Origin: Caldilineaceae bacterium
GTDB lineage: Bacteria > Chloroflexota > Anaerolineae > Caldilineales > Caldilineaceae
Direction: 5' to 3'
Assembly (NCBI GenBank): GCA_026989655.1
Contig: JALSIX010000050.1
Span: forward strand, 1-64,000
Length of the DNA stretch: 64,000 nucleotides
The notes beneath the pieces were generated by a model. That model searched no databases. It was not told the origin of the DNA and saw only the letters and a list, made by a program, of their open reading frames with translations. This document shows positions 1-8,876 of the stretch, piece by piece (the first letter of the stretch is position 1; each line of letters opens with the position of its first letter). Both the position numbers and the translations under genes were made by a program.

Positions 1-574
1 GTGGTGGTGTTGGCCAGGGTGGTGTCGTCGGCGGAGCCGCAGATGTTGTCGGCTCCTGGGTCGATGAGGGAGACGGTGAGACCTGAGATGCCGTTTTCAC
101 CGGGGTCCTGGATGCCGTTGGCGTTGGTGTCGAGCCAGACGAAGTCTCCCAGGGATGCGGGCTGGAAGAGGCCGGCATCGATGGAGGGGTCATGCTGTCC
201 GGAGGAGAGGGAGACGAGGTGGCTGAGGCCTGTGGAGGGGTTGGCGTCGCTGTCCTTGGCGTCGTCGGTGCCCTGGTTGGGCGGGCTGAAGAGGTAGCCT
301 GTGGGTGCGGAGAACTGGACGCAGTAGTTGCCGGGTTCGAGGTCGCCGAAGATGTAGGTGCCTGCTGGGTCGACGTTGCCATCGTCGTCCACGTCGGTGG
401 AGCCGTCGGAGGTGGTGGTGTTGGCCAGGGTGGTGTCGTCGGCGGAGCCGCAGATGTTGTCGGCTCCTGGGTCGATGAGGGAGACGGTGAGACCTGAGAT
501 GCCGTTTTCACCGGGGTCCTGGATGCCGTTGGCGTTGGCGTCGAGCCAGACGAAGTCTCCCAGGGATGCGGGCT
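1..574. repeat. Direct repeat coding two SdrD-type modules (411-bp period)
   Basis: Bases 1-163 match 412-574 with a single visible difference (T at 129, C at 540). The copies encode the start of consecutive SdrD-B modules, 137 codons apart. Near identity at the DNA level suggests a recent duplication or ongoing gene conversion. More copies may lie beyond the window edge. Confidence 0.9.
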
Positions 575-1673
575 CGATCCAGGTCTTGGTCGCGGTATCC
601 GTGAAGGTCTGGGTGTACGGGTCCGGATAGGCCACGGGCTGGGCACCGGTGCCCGGCGGATCGACCTCCACCAGGTTGACGAAGGTGAAGGAGGTGGTGG
701 CCGTGATGGTGGCGGTACCGGGCGCATTGTATGTGAGGGTTACGGTCACCTGGCCGGTGCTGTCGGTGGTCACCAGGATGGTGCTTCCGCTCTGGCTCTG
801 GCCGCTCAACGTGCCCAGATTCGTGGTCACGGTCACGGGATGGTCCGGCACCGGCTGGCCGCCGTCCAGCACCGTGATGACGAAGTCATGGGGGCTCTCC
901 TGGTAGCCTCCACTTCCGTTGGAGGTCAGGACGTTGGTCGCGGTACTGGGCGCGACGGTGATGCTGGGGCTCGGATCGGCACAGAGGCCGTCCGCGTACT
1001 TGCCTTCGATGTCGGCCACGATCTGCTGGAAGCGCGCGAGGACATTGGCCGTGGTGGGCTGAAAACCGTGGATGTAGTACCAGACCACCGACTGGCGCGC
1101 GGCGGCCTCCACGTCGTCCAGGCTGCTGTTCGGCGGATAGTAGCGTAGGGTACAGCCCAGCTTGGCGTTGTCCTCGGGGGTGGGTGCCGTGCTGGGCGGG
1201 CCCACCTGGCTGTTCTGGACACATTGGCCGGTCAGGAAGGGCTCGTAGATGGAGGTGCAGAAGACCGTCTCTGGGGTGTTGTCCACCTTTGCGTAGAGCA
1301 CGCCGGCCCAGGCACTGCCGGACTGGTTCCCAATGGTCCCTTGGACCGTCATGCCCGGGCCCCGGCCCACGTAGCACAGCTCCGCGGTGGTGTTCGCGGC
1401 GGCCTGGAAGATGTCCGCCAGGATACCGGTCTCGGGCGCGAGACTCTGCCCCAGCGCTTCGGGCAGCCAGGAGGTGGACGACGGGGACGTCCCGTTGGAG
1501 GTCAGGGTGTTCGATTCCGGCGGAGGGAAACCACCCCCCGGATCGGCGGGATCCGGGGCTGCCGCATGGACCGAACAGGTGAACCACAGGCCCATGACCA
1601 GCACGGCCAGGATACTGGCTGTGCCGAGCCGCAAGAACATGTGTCGTGCGAGACCAGATGCATGCGCTTTCAA
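1..1673 (-). CDS. Secreted surface protein: putative thioester domain, Ig-like domain and SdrD-type repeats (3' end outside window)
   Basis: The gene starts at TTG 1673 behind AAGGAGGGG and runs out of the window at base 1, so at least 557 residues are present and the C-terminus is unknown. Residues 12-38 look like a signal peptide ending near VHAAA. Residues about 90-230 contain Cys139 in ETVFCTSIYEP and Gln194 in AARQSVVWYY. The pairing resembles the Cys...Gln-x(1-3)-Ile/Val-Trp pattern of thioester domains, in which the Cys and Gln side chains form an internal thioester that bonds covalently to host or surface molecules. Residues about 240-350 look like an invasin-type Ig domain. From about 367 follow SdrD-B repeats beginning GDFVWLD, with a period of 137 residues. 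The SdrD repeats are clear; the thioester assignment is inference from motif and order. A likely role is adhesion. Confidence 0.8.
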   Translation of the reverse strand, partial: MKAHASGLARHMFLRLGTASILAVLVMGLWFTCSVHAAAPDPADPGGGFPPPESNTLTSNGTSPSSTSWLPEALGQSLAPETGILADIFQAAANTTAELCYVGRGPGMTVQGTIGNQSGSAWAGVLYAKVDNTPETVFCTSIYEPFLTGQCVQNSQVGPPSTAPTPEDNAKLGCTLRYYPPNSSLDDVEAAARQSVVWYYIHGFQPTTANVLARFQQIVADIEGKYADGLCADPSPSITVAPSTATNVLTSNGSGGYQESPHDFVITVLDGGQPVPDHPVTVTTNLGTLSGQSQSGSTILVTTDSTGQVTVTLTYNAPGTATITATTSFTFVNLVEVDPPGTGAQPVAYPDPYTQTFTDTATKTWIEPASLGDFVWLDANANGIQDPGENGISGLTVSLIDPGADNICGSADDTTLANTTTSDGSTDVDDDGNVDPAGTYIFGDLEPGNYCVQFSAPTGYLFSPPNQGTDDAKDSDANPSTGLSHLVSLSSGQHDPSIDAGLFQPASLGDFVWLDTNANGIQDPGENGISGLTVSLIDPGADNICGSADDTTLANTT

Positions 1674-1950
1674 CGTTCCCCTCCTTGCAGATGATTCCTG
1701 GTGGCCAACAGGCATGGCTGGGAGCCCCCTGCACTGCCGGGCTCCATTCCCATTGGCCTCCAGGGAGGCGTGCTCGGCTACAGATCTGTCACCGTTTCTG
1801 TGTCAGAGTTCTGGTCCGGGATCTCGTCTCTGCTCGCTCCAACAGCTCCGGAACATGGAGACGACGCGGGGCCCCATGCTCCGGAGCCGGTATGGTCTGG
1901 TCTCATCATATCAACGCACCATTGCGTCTTGTATTACATGTCAATTACAC

Positions 1951-3306
1951 CTAGGACCGCCGTACCTGAGATCTCGGGGAACGGAGCACATGTCTGGCCA
2001 CCCGGGCCAGGATCTGGGGGGAGAAGAGTGTCCACGGAGAGGCGAGCAGATGGTTGATGGCCACAAAGGTCCGGGCCACCGTCACGTCCTGGGGGATCAG
2101 TTCGCCCACCCGATCCAGATAGGCGTAGAACAATCGCTGTAAGATCCCTGGCCGTTGGTTCAGGGAACCGGCCCAGCGCAGATCCTCGCCGGTGGCCAGT
2201 GTCCATGGTGTGCGGAGGAGACGGGCCAGTCGGCGCTGGAACCGCCGTTCCAGGTCTCGGGAGCCTTGGCCCAGGAGCTGGTCCAGCAGCTCTGCGGCCA
2301 TGGCGGCCACGGTGATTCCCTGGCCGTACACCGGGTTGAACGCGCACACGGCATCGCCCACGGCCAGGAGTCCTCCAGGCCAGTCGGGCATCCGCTCCAG
2401 ATGGCGCCAACGGTTCTCGGTCCTTCGGTAGCCGTACACCGGTGAAAGGGGCTCCGCGTCCACGATGGCCTGGTAGACCTGGGGCCCGATGAGGCTCTGG
2501 GCGAAGGCCACGAACCCCTCGGGGTCTGTGGGCGGGCAGTCGCCCCCGATCCCGGCCAGGGTGACCACCCAACGCTGGCCCTCCACCGGCAGGATGGCCG
2601 CGCCGCGGGGGATGTCCGGGAACCGGGAGGTGAGCAGCACCACCTTCCAGTCCGCGCGCCAGCGAGGCGGGATCCGGTACCAGCGGCTGGCGTAGGCCAG
2701 ATGGGCATTGACCCGGGTCTCCGCTGGCGGGGGATGGCCCAGGGCCTCCAGCCAGGCCGGCAGGGGCGAGCTCCGGCCCGAGGCGTCCACCACCAGGTCC
2801 GCGGAGAAGGTCCGGGTGTCCCCGGTGGGGGCCACGGCCTTCACGCCGATCACCTGCCGACCACCGTCCCGATGGAGCAGCTCCGTCACCCGGTGGCGGT
2901 CCAGGAGGGTAACCCCCGGGAGCGCGGCCACGTAGCGGCGGATCTGCCATTCCAACAGATCGCGGCTGGGGCTGGGCCCCACGATGGAGGAGGGGAAACG
3001 GGGGAACCACCCACCCAGGAGCAGGGCCGCGATGTCCTGGGTCCAGCAGAGGGTGGGCACGCCGGCCTGCGCCAGGTCTGTGTCCAGCTCTGGGAAGAAC
3101 CGTCGCAGGATGCGGTAGCCCCGGGCCAGCAGTACATGGGCATGGCGGGCCTGGGGTACCCCTGTTCGGGGGCCGGGTTCTGCCGGCAAGCGATCCCGCT
3201 CCAACAGGACGACCTGGGGGATGTGGGCAGCCAGGGCACGGGCCGCCAGCAGACCGGCCACACCGCCGCCTATCACCACAGCCCGTCGTAGCGGAGATCC
3301 GTCCAT
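1951..3306 (-). CDS. FAD-dependent monooxygenase/epoxidase-like oxidoreductase
   Basis: A 451-residue flavoprotein. The N-terminus has the dinucleotide-binding fold with VIGGGVAGLLAARAL, followed by a Glu (LLER) at the end of the second strand. A central DLVVDASGRSS and a late GDAVCAFNPVYGQG give the FAD phosphate and ribose contacts of the aromatic hydroxylase (PHBH-like) superfamily. The ARHAHVLLARG stretch after the first motif occurs in LasC-like epoxidases and related polyketide or terpenoid tailoring oxidases. The substrate cannot be read from sequence. ATG 3306 is chosen because it sits just before the Rossmann motif; the upstream extension is low-complexity and has no ribosome site. 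It is upstream of, and co-directional with, the surface-protein gene at 1673, with 277 bp between them. Confidence 0.8.
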   Translation of the reverse strand: MDGSPLRRAVVIGGGVAGLLAARALAAHIPQVVLLERDRLPAEPGPRTGVPQARHAHVLLARGYRILRRFFPELDTDLAQAGVPTLCWTQDIAALLLGGWFPRFPSSIVGPSPSRDLLEWQIRRYVAALPGVTLLDRHRVTELLHRDGGRQVIGVKAVAPTGDTRTFSADLVVDASGRSSPLPAWLEALGHPPPAETRVNAHLAYASRWYRIPPRWRADWKVVLLTSRFPDIPRGAAILPVEGQRWVVTLAGIGGDCPPTDPEGFVAFAQSLIGPQVYQAIVDAEPLSPVYGYRRTENRWRHLERMPDWPGGLLAVGDAVCAFNPVYGQGITVAAMAAELLDQLLGQGSRDLERRFQRRLARLLRTPWTLATGEDLRWAGSLNQRPGILQRLFYAYLDRVGELIPQDVTVARTFVAINHLLASPWTLFSPQILARVARHVLRSPRSQVRRS

Positions 3307-3850
3307 GGTACTGTGCGAGCCGTACGGTGCGAAGCCACCACGCGGATGGCGAGATGGTGGATCGGTGAGGTGGTGGATGACAGATGGTCGATGACGCGTC
3401 GATGGTCGGCGAGGTGGATAGATGTCCTGGAATGGATGCAGCCCGTGCGCCGGGCCAAGCCGCCTGCGTGTTCTCCAGAGGAGTTGCGGCACAGGGCCAT
3501 CCGAGAGTACGTTACCAGGAAATGGACGTCTGTGCAAGGTCCACGGAAGGGAGTTGGAGGACGGGGGTGTTTCTCCATGATGGTCGGACCATGCGGCAGG
3601 CGGTCCTTCTTGTCCTCCTCCCGTCCTGGGCTGCCGGTTTGGGGCCAGAGAGGGCCCCAGGGTACAATCCGGGGGGACAGGGCCTGGAAAGGGGAGACCG
3701 TTCCCCTGTGCGCCCGGGGGCAGGTCCTGGCTCTGGGGTTGGGACCTGCCAGGGGCCTCGTCCTGTCCACTGTGTCCTGTCCACGGCGCTTCGGATTCGC
3801 GTCCGTCCGCTTGCCGTGGATCTGCACACGGACCGAGTCTCGGGCAAACA
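3307..3850. other. Divergent intergenic region with a structured leader before the Mrr-type nuclease
   Basis: No convincing gene in 544 bp. The left part (3350-3430) is built from degenerate GATGG-type words. A candidate plus-strand promoter is TTGGGG (3639-3644), 18-bp spacer, TACAAT (3663-3668). It would give a leader of roughly 175 nt. Within that leader, 3719-3727 (GGCAGGTCC) pairs with 3742-3750, and an 11-bp word GTCCTGTCCAC is repeated at 3760-3770 and 3774-3784. Confidence 0.5.
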
Positions 3851-4582
3851 ATGCGCCTCTCCGCGATGCAACGCATGGAACCGGTGGAGTTCGAGGAGTT
3901 CGTGGCCACCCTGTTCCGGGACATGGGCTATCGGGTGGAGAGCACCCGGGCCTCCGGTGACGAGGGCATCGACCTCTGGCTGCGTCGGGGGCGGCGTACG
4001 GCTGTCGTCCAGTGCAAGCGCTACCGGGGCCGTGTCGGCCAGCCGGTGGTCCGGGATCTCTACGGGACCATGCGACACGTGGGCGCGGACGAGGCCTACC
4101 TGGTGACCACAGGATACATCACCCGGGCGGCCCGTCGTTGGGCCCAGGGCAAGCCCATCCACCTGGTGGACGGGGCCCGGCTGGTGGAGTGGGCCCGGAC
4201 CCGACGGCTGCGGCACGACAGGCCCTCCTCTCTGGCCCAGAGCCGTCGGCAGTGGGTTCACCTGGTGGGACTGGTTCTCCTGGCCGTGCTTGCCGTGACC
4301 TTGGTGCAGCCCCCATCCCTGGACCGCCTGCGGGCCGGTTGGGAAAGGCTGTTCCCCATGGGCACTCCCCCTGTTTCGGGCCCATGGGGGCCCGTGCCCC
4401 AGCCCCCGGTGTCCCCCGTGCCCTCGTCCACGGTGGCCACGCCCTGGCCTTCCCCGACCCCGAGCCTCCGCACCCCTCTGCCCGGACGGCCTGCAGCACC
4501 TCCCATCCCAGGCCCGGAATTCCCGGAGCCCGGTCCCCCGTCTCCCCTGACACCCGTCTCGCCGGGGAATGCCCTGGAATGA
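3851..4582 (+). CDS. Membrane-anchored Mrr-type restriction endonuclease-like protein
   Basis: A 243-residue protein. Residues 10-118 are an Mrr-cat nuclease domain of the PD-(D/E)xK superfamily: Asp41 in GDEGID, then Gln54-x-Lys56 in VVQCKRY. These are the expected metal and catalytic residues and all are present. Residues about 135-153 form one hydrophobic helix, and the last 80 residues are Pro/Ser/Thr-rich. The layout suggests a cytoplasmic nuclease tethered to the membrane with a tail outside. Mrr-type nucleases often cut modified DNA, but no methyltransferase or specificity gene is nearby, so a defence role is only a possibility; DNA-quality-control or domesticated roles are equally open. 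The S9 peptidase follows after 21 bp. Confidence 0.8.
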   Translation: MRLSAMQRMEPVEFEEFVATLFRDMGYRVESTRASGDEGIDLWLRRGRRTAVVQCKRYRGRVGQPVVRDLYGTMRHVGADEAYLVTTGYITRAARRWAQGKPIHLVDGARLVEWARTRRLRHDRPSSLAQSRRQWVHLVGLVLLAVLAVTLVQPPSLDRLRAGWERLFPMGTPPVSGPWGPVPQPPVSPVPSSTVATPWPSPTPSLRTPLPGRPAAPPIPGPEFPEPGPPSPLTPVSPGNALE

Positions 4583-4603
4583 CCCGGCCAAGGAGGACAG
4601 ACC

Positions 4604-6469
4604 GTGTCCACATTCCCGGATTTCGCCCGCTACCTCCACATCCGGAGCGCCGTGGCTCCGGTCCGGTCGCCGGACGGTCGCCGGGTGGCCTTTCTCAGCG
4701 ACATCACCGGCGTGTTCCAGGTCTGGAGCACGGCCGTTCGGCCGGAGCCCCGGGCGTGGCCCCGGCAGCTCACCTTCTTCCAGGAGAAGGTGTGGGCGCT
4801 CCACAGCAGCCCGACCGACCCCTGGCTGATCGCGGTGGGCGACGTGGGGGGCAACGAACGCCACCAGCTCTACCTCGTCCGCGGCTACGGTGGCCATGGG
4901 GACGCGGAGGCCCACGAGCTCCAACGGCTGACCTCGGACGACGCGGCCATCCATCGCTTCGGCGCCTTCAGCCCAGACGGCCGCCGTCTCCTCTACACCA
5001 GCAATGCCCGCAACGGGGTGGACTTCGACCTGTATCTGCTGGAGATGGACACCGGGCAGGCCCATCGGGTGCGGGAGTGCCCGGGCAACCGGGCTGTGCT
5101 GGCCTGGTCCCCCGACGGCAGGACGGCCTTGCTCGGGGATGCGGTGGGCCCTCTGGAGACCCAGATCTACCGGGTGGACCTCACCAACCCCCATGCGCCG
5201 GAGATCTGCATCACCCAGCGCCATCCACCTGCCCGCTACGGCTCGGTGCACTGGACGGCCCGGGGGCTCTACGCGTGGACGGATCGGACCCATGACCGGG
5301 GGGCCATCGGTCGCCTCGACCCCGAGAACGGAGATTTCGTCCCCCTGGTGGACGGCGACAGCCATCCGCCGGAGGGCGAGCTGGAGGGGCTGGCCGTCTC
5401 CCGGGATGGCCGCCGCGCGGCCTATCTCTTCAACCATGAGGGCACCAGCCGTCTCTTCCGATTGGACGTGGAGACCGGCATGGCACAGCCGGTGGCGGGC
5501 ATTCCCCCCGGCGTCATCGGCCACCTGAGCGTCCATCCGGATGGGGGGCTCCTCTTCGATCTCCAGGCACCGGATCGACGCCCGGACGTGTGGCAGGTGA
5601 CCCCGGACGATCGGGTGGAGCGGCTCACCGACAGCGATGGCGCGGGCATCCCCCGCAGCCATTTCGTCGTTCCCGAGCTCATCCGGTACACCAGCTTCGA
5701 CGGCCTGTCCATCCCGGCTCTCTACTATCGCCCCCGGCAGCCCCCTCCTGCCGAGGGCTACCCCTGCATCCTCTACGTCCACGGTGGCCCCACCAGCCAA
5801 CTGCGGCCGGACTTCGACGTCCGCTTCCAGTACTTCCTGAGCCGGGGGTATGCCATCCTGGGCCCCAATGTCCGGGGCAGCACCGGGTACGGCCGCTCCT
5901 ACGCGGCCATGGACGAGGTGGAGAGGCGTATGGACAGCGTCGCAGACCTGAGGCACGCGGTGCTGTGGCTGCGACAACGGCCGGAGATCGACGCCACCCG
6001 GATCGCGATCTACGGCCGCAGCTACGGCGGCTTCATGGTCCTGGCCGCCTTGACCGAATACCCGGAGCTCTTCGCGGCGGGGATCGATGTGGTCGGCATC
6101 GCGAACTGGGTCACCTTCCTGGAGCGGACCAGCTCCTGGCGGCGGGCCCACCGAGAGCGGGAGTATGGGAGCCTGGCCCACCACCGAGAGCTGCTGGAGC
6201 GGATCTCGCCCATCCACAGGGCAGAGCGGATCCGGGTCCCTCTCCTGGTCATCGCCGGGGACAACGACCCTCGGGTGCCCCTGCATGAGAGCGAACAGAT
6301 CGTGGAGCGGGTGCGGGGCGCCGGCGGCACCGTGGAGTTCCTCCACTACCCGGACGAGGGCCACCAGATCAGCAAGCTGGCCAACCGGATCGACAGCTTC
6401 ACCCGGATGGCCGACTTCCTGGAACGCTACCTGAGGCCCTCTTCCCCTCGGGAGGGGAAGGCGACCTGA
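4604..6469 (+). CDS. S9 family prolyl-oligopeptidase-like serine peptidase
   Basis: A 621-residue protein starting at GTG behind AAGGAGGACAGACC. The N-terminal 350 residues carry repeated PDGRR-type blades of a beta-propeller. Residues about 360-615 are an alpha/beta-hydrolase domain with Ser473 in YGRSYGGFM, Asp555 in GDNDPRV and His587 in DEGHQ, a complete triad. This is the acylaminoacyl-peptidase/dipeptidyl-peptidase layout, which cleaves short peptides that enter through the propeller. No signal peptide is seen, so it is probably cytoplasmic and works in peptide turnover. It lies 21 bp after the Mrr-like gene and may be co-transcribed with it. Confidence 0.92.
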   Translation: MSTFPDFARYLHIRSAVAPVRSPDGRRVAFLSDITGVFQVWSTAVRPEPRAWPRQLTFFQEKVWALHSSPTDPWLIAVGDVGGNERHQLYLVRGYGGHGDAEAHELQRLTSDDAAIHRFGAFSPDGRRLLYTSNARNGVDFDLYLLEMDTGQAHRVRECPGNRAVLAWSPDGRTALLGDAVGPLETQIYRVDLTNPHAPEICITQRHPPARYGSVHWTARGLYAWTDRTHDRGAIGRLDPENGDFVPLVDGDSHPPEGELEGLAVSRDGRRAAYLFNHEGTSRLFRLDVETGMAQPVAGIPPGVIGHLSVHPDGGLLFDLQAPDRRPDVWQVTPDDRVERLTDSDGAGIPRSHFVVPELIRYTSFDGLSIPALYYRPRQPPPAEGYPCILYVHGGPTSQLRPDFDVRFQYFLSRGYAILGPNVRGSTGYGRSYAAMDEVERRMDSVADLRHAVLWLRQRPEIDATRIAIYGRSYGGFMVLAALTEYPELFAAGIDVVGIANWVTFLERTSSWRRAHREREYGSLAHHRELLERISPIHRAERIRVPLLVIAGDNDPRVPLHESEQIVERVRGAGGTVEFLHYPDEGHQISKLANRIDSFTRMADFLERYLRPSSPREGKAT

Positions 6470-6646
6470 GCCCCGAGAGGATCGGGAGAAAGGATCAGGC
6501 CGTGCCCCGTGGGCCCGGGGGCGGACGCCTGGACGGTGCCTGGGCTTCTGTGCCTGGGGGCAACTTGCACGTTTCTCGCCATCCGTGATAGGGTGATGGG
6601 CAGCCGTGACGCCCGTGCACCCTCCATCCGACGCATCTGGCCAACC

Positions 6647-7864
6647 ATGCAAGGACACTGTCCCCAGTGCAAAGCCCAAGTGGTGGTCCTGCTTCCGTCG
6701 GTGAGCTGTGCCCGCTGTGGTCACGACCTGGCTCCCCAGGTGCCGGCGGATGAACTGGCCGATGCGCTCTACGATCTGGCCGCGGAGCAGGCCCGGCAAC
6801 ACAACCTGTCCGCGGCCCTCTCCGTGCTGGAACAGGGGCTCACCCAGGTGGAGCGCTCGGATCTCCACCTGCTGGCCGCTCTCCTGTACCGCAAGCGGGG
6901 AGACTACGAGGCCATGCGCCGCCATGTGGCTGCGATCCCGGTGCACGACGCCCTCCGGGGAGAGGCGGAATGGCTGCTTCGAGACCACCAGGAGCGCATG
7001 CGCCGGGAGCGCGAACAGCTCCGGCGGGAACGGCCGCCCAGGCCGGGACGGCAGCCCCGGAATCGGTCCTGGAGACCCACCGTGGGATGGCTGGGGGTTC
7101 CCGCGGTGTTGATCCTGGTGTTCGGGGCCTTCTGGTGGGGACGGCCCTGGCTGGCCCAGTTTGTCGCGGCCCGGCCCCAGACCGCACCTCCTGCGGTCCG
7201 CAGCGTCCAGACCCCGGAGCGGATACCTGCTGAACCCCAGGTGACCGTCGTGGCCCCCACAGCCACCCTGCCCTCTTCCACCTCCACGCCCCAGGCCCTC
7301 CCCACGCCATCGCCGGGGAGCCCGGCCCAGGGGTCTTCGGCGGCCGCGCGCACCTCGGGCTCTGTCCCCTCGGCCACGCCGATGCCCTCTCCATCACCGT
7401 CTCCGTCGCCCACACCGGAACCATCTCCATGGCCGTCTGCGCAGCCCACGGCGACCCCGGATCTGGCGGAGGCGATCCGGGCCACCCTGGCCAGGCCGGT
7501 GGACCTGGCGGCCTATCTGGAGGCCCAGGGGCGCCCGGATCTGGCAGCGCTCCCGGTGGAGGCCGCCCGGCTGGGCAGCAAGATCTGGGTGCAGGGAACC
7601 GTGCCCTTCACCGGCCAGCGGGACGATCTCCTCGGGCTGCTGGCCCAATATCCCGGTGTCCGGGAGATCGACGACACCCTTCTGACGGTCCGCCTGCCCG
7701 AGGTCTACATCGTCCAACCCCAGGACACCCTGTGGACCATCGCCTCTCTCGTGTACGGGGACAGCCAGTTGTGGCGGCTGTTGTGGGAGGCCAACCGGGA
7801 GCAGCTTGCGGAGCCCGGTGACCTGACCCCGGGCATGGAGCTCGTCGTGCCCCCCACCCCATGA
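6647..7864 (+). CDS. Zinc-ribbon, single-pass membrane protein with C-terminal LysM domain
   Basis: A 405-residue protein. Two CxxC pairs (Cys5/Cys8 and Cys21/Cys24) form an N-terminal zinc ribbon. A TPR-like helical stretch follows at about 30-115. One membrane helix lies at about 138-158. A Ser/Thr/Pro linker at about 175-270 leads to a BON-like fold (SKIWVQGTVPF) and a C-terminal LysM motif (VYIVQPQDTLWTIA). The ribbon should be cytoplasmic and the LysM part outside, where such domains bind peptidoglycan or related glycans. ATG 6647 is preferred because it starts right at the ribbon; an ATG at 6596 is also open and neither has a strong ribosome site. Function unknown. Confidence 0.75.
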   Translation: MQGHCPQCKAQVVVLLPSVSCARCGHDLAPQVPADELADALYDLAAEQARQHNLSAALSVLEQGLTQVERSDLHLLAALLYRKRGDYEAMRRHVAAIPVHDALRGEAEWLLRDHQERMRREREQLRRERPPRPGRQPRNRSWRPTVGWLGVPAVLILVFGAFWWGRPWLAQFVAARPQTAPPAVRSVQTPERIPAEPQVTVVAPTATLPSSTSTPQALPTPSPGSPAQGSSAAARTSGSVPSATPMPSPSPSPSPTPEPSPWPSAQPTATPDLAEAIRATLARPVDLAAYLEAQGRPDLAALPVEAARLGSKIWVQGTVPFTGQRDDLLGLLAQYPGVREIDDTLLTVRLPEVYIVQPQDTLWTIASLVYGDSQLWRLLWEANREQLAEPGDLTPGMELVVPPTP

Positions 7865-7877
7865 CCGTCCGGTTCCT

Positions 7878-8102
7878 ATGAGCCCACGCCGCACCTTCCC
7901 CGGGGCCCGTGGTGGCCCCCGCCCTTCCCGAGAGCGGCTGCCTTCCTGGTGGCGTCGGATGGCCCGTCGCCTGGACGTGGGCGGCTACCTGGCCGTTCGC
8001 CTGGAACCCCATTTCCGGCGTTGGTGGGTGGTGGCGGTGGCCCTGGGCATGCCCCTGCTCCTCATCCTCCTGGCCCTGTTGTTCCGTGGCCTGGTGGGCT
8101 AG
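7878..8102 (+). CDS. Small single-pass membrane protein
   Basis: A 74-residue product. It has an Arg-rich N-terminal half and one C-terminal membrane helix (about residues 48-70, ending FRGLVG). The gene begins 13 bp after the LysM protein stop and is probably in the same transcript. No family is recognised. The start at ATG 7878 has no clear Shine-Dalgarno sequence, so translation may be coupled to the upstream gene. Confidence 0.55.
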   Translation: MSPRRTFPGARGGPRPSRERLPSWWRRMARRLDVGGYLAVRLEPHFRRWWVVAVALGMPLLLILLALLFRGLVG

Positions 8103-8236
8103 CTCTTATGTTTCGCTAACCTTCCGATAATGTGGCTCTGACACTGCCGCGCTATGTTTATGGGCGGAAACGGGGAAAGCGGTGCAGAGCACAGCAAGGT
8201 CACGGTTCCAAGCCAAGGGAAAGGAGGTGAGCAACC

Positions 8237-8722
8237 ATGACCAGCCTGACTCGGTGGGATCCTTTCCGGGAGATGATGACCCTTCGCACCCAGATGGATC
8301 GGCTGTTCGAGGATCTCTTCAACCTGCCGGCAGTCTGGCAGGAGGGTGAGACCACGACCTTCTGGCGGTTGCCGGTGGACGTGATCGAGCGGGACGACGC
8401 CTTTGTGGTGAGGGCTTCGCTGCCCGGTGTGAAGCCCGAGGATCTGGACATCAGCTACGTGGACAACACCCTGACCATCAAGGGGGAGATCAAGGAGGAG
8501 GTCCAGCAGGAGGGTGAGCGCTACCACCTGCGGGAGCGGCGGTACGGCCAGTTCATGCGCAGCATCACCCTGCCTGTGGCCATCGAGGCGGACCGGATCG
8601 AGGCCAACTACGAGAACGGCGTCCTGACCTTGGTCCTGCCCAAGGCCGAGGAGGTGAAGCCGCGGAAGATCCAGGTCCATGTGGGCAACGGCCATCAGGT
8701 CGTGGAAGGCCAGAAGGCCTAA
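8237..8722 (+). CDS. Hsp20/alpha-crystallin family small heat-shock protein
   Basis: A 161-residue protein starting at ATG behind the strong site AAGGAGGTGAGCAACC. The alpha-crystallin domain spans about residues 45-140. It contains the family signature LPGVKPEDLDI and the late ENGVLTLVLPK strand. A C-terminal tail with PRKIQVHV resembles the I-x-I/V motif used in oligomer assembly. The protein is an ATP-independent holdase that keeps unfolding proteins soluble. A rho-independent terminator follows at 8768, so the gene is probably transcribed alone. It opens the stress-gene island that includes grpE, dnaJ and a second hsp20. Confidence 0.95.
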   Translation: MTSLTRWDPFREMMTLRTQMDRLFEDLFNLPAVWQEGETTTFWRLPVDVIERDDAFVVRASLPGVKPEDLDISYVDNTLTIKGEIKEEVQQEGERYHLRERRYGQFMRSITLPVAIEADRIEANYENGVLTLVLPKAEEVKPRKIQVHVGNGHQVVEGQKA

Positions 8723-8767
8723 TTGCCCGTAGGGCTGGCTCGGGAGAGCCGGCCCGGGAGACGACAT

Positions 8768-8805
8768 GAGCGGAGCGGCCCAAGGCTGCTCCGCTCGTCT
8801 TTTTT
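8768..8805 (+). terminator. Rho-independent terminator of hsp20
   Basis: A 13-bp stem (8768-8780 with 8784-8796, one G-T pair, loop CAA) is followed by GTC and a run of six T. It lies 45 bp after the hsp20 stop and before the convergent CLC gene. Confidence 0.9.
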
Positions 8806-8876
8806 CGGGAACTTGGGGTTTTCGGGAGCTCCTTGGGAAGCCCTTGTCCTGTTCCCCGCATCCCGCCCACGCCGTT

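Noticed and set aside
1674-1950. TTGACA at 1944-1939 (minus) as a promoter for the surface-protein gene
   Set aside because: The only good -10 candidate (TATGAT, 1910-1905) is 28 bp away, too far for one promoter; left undecided.
3512-6988. A minus-strand open frame of 1,158 codons
   Set aside because: Antisense to the Mrr-like and S9 peptidase genes, both of which have complete motifs.
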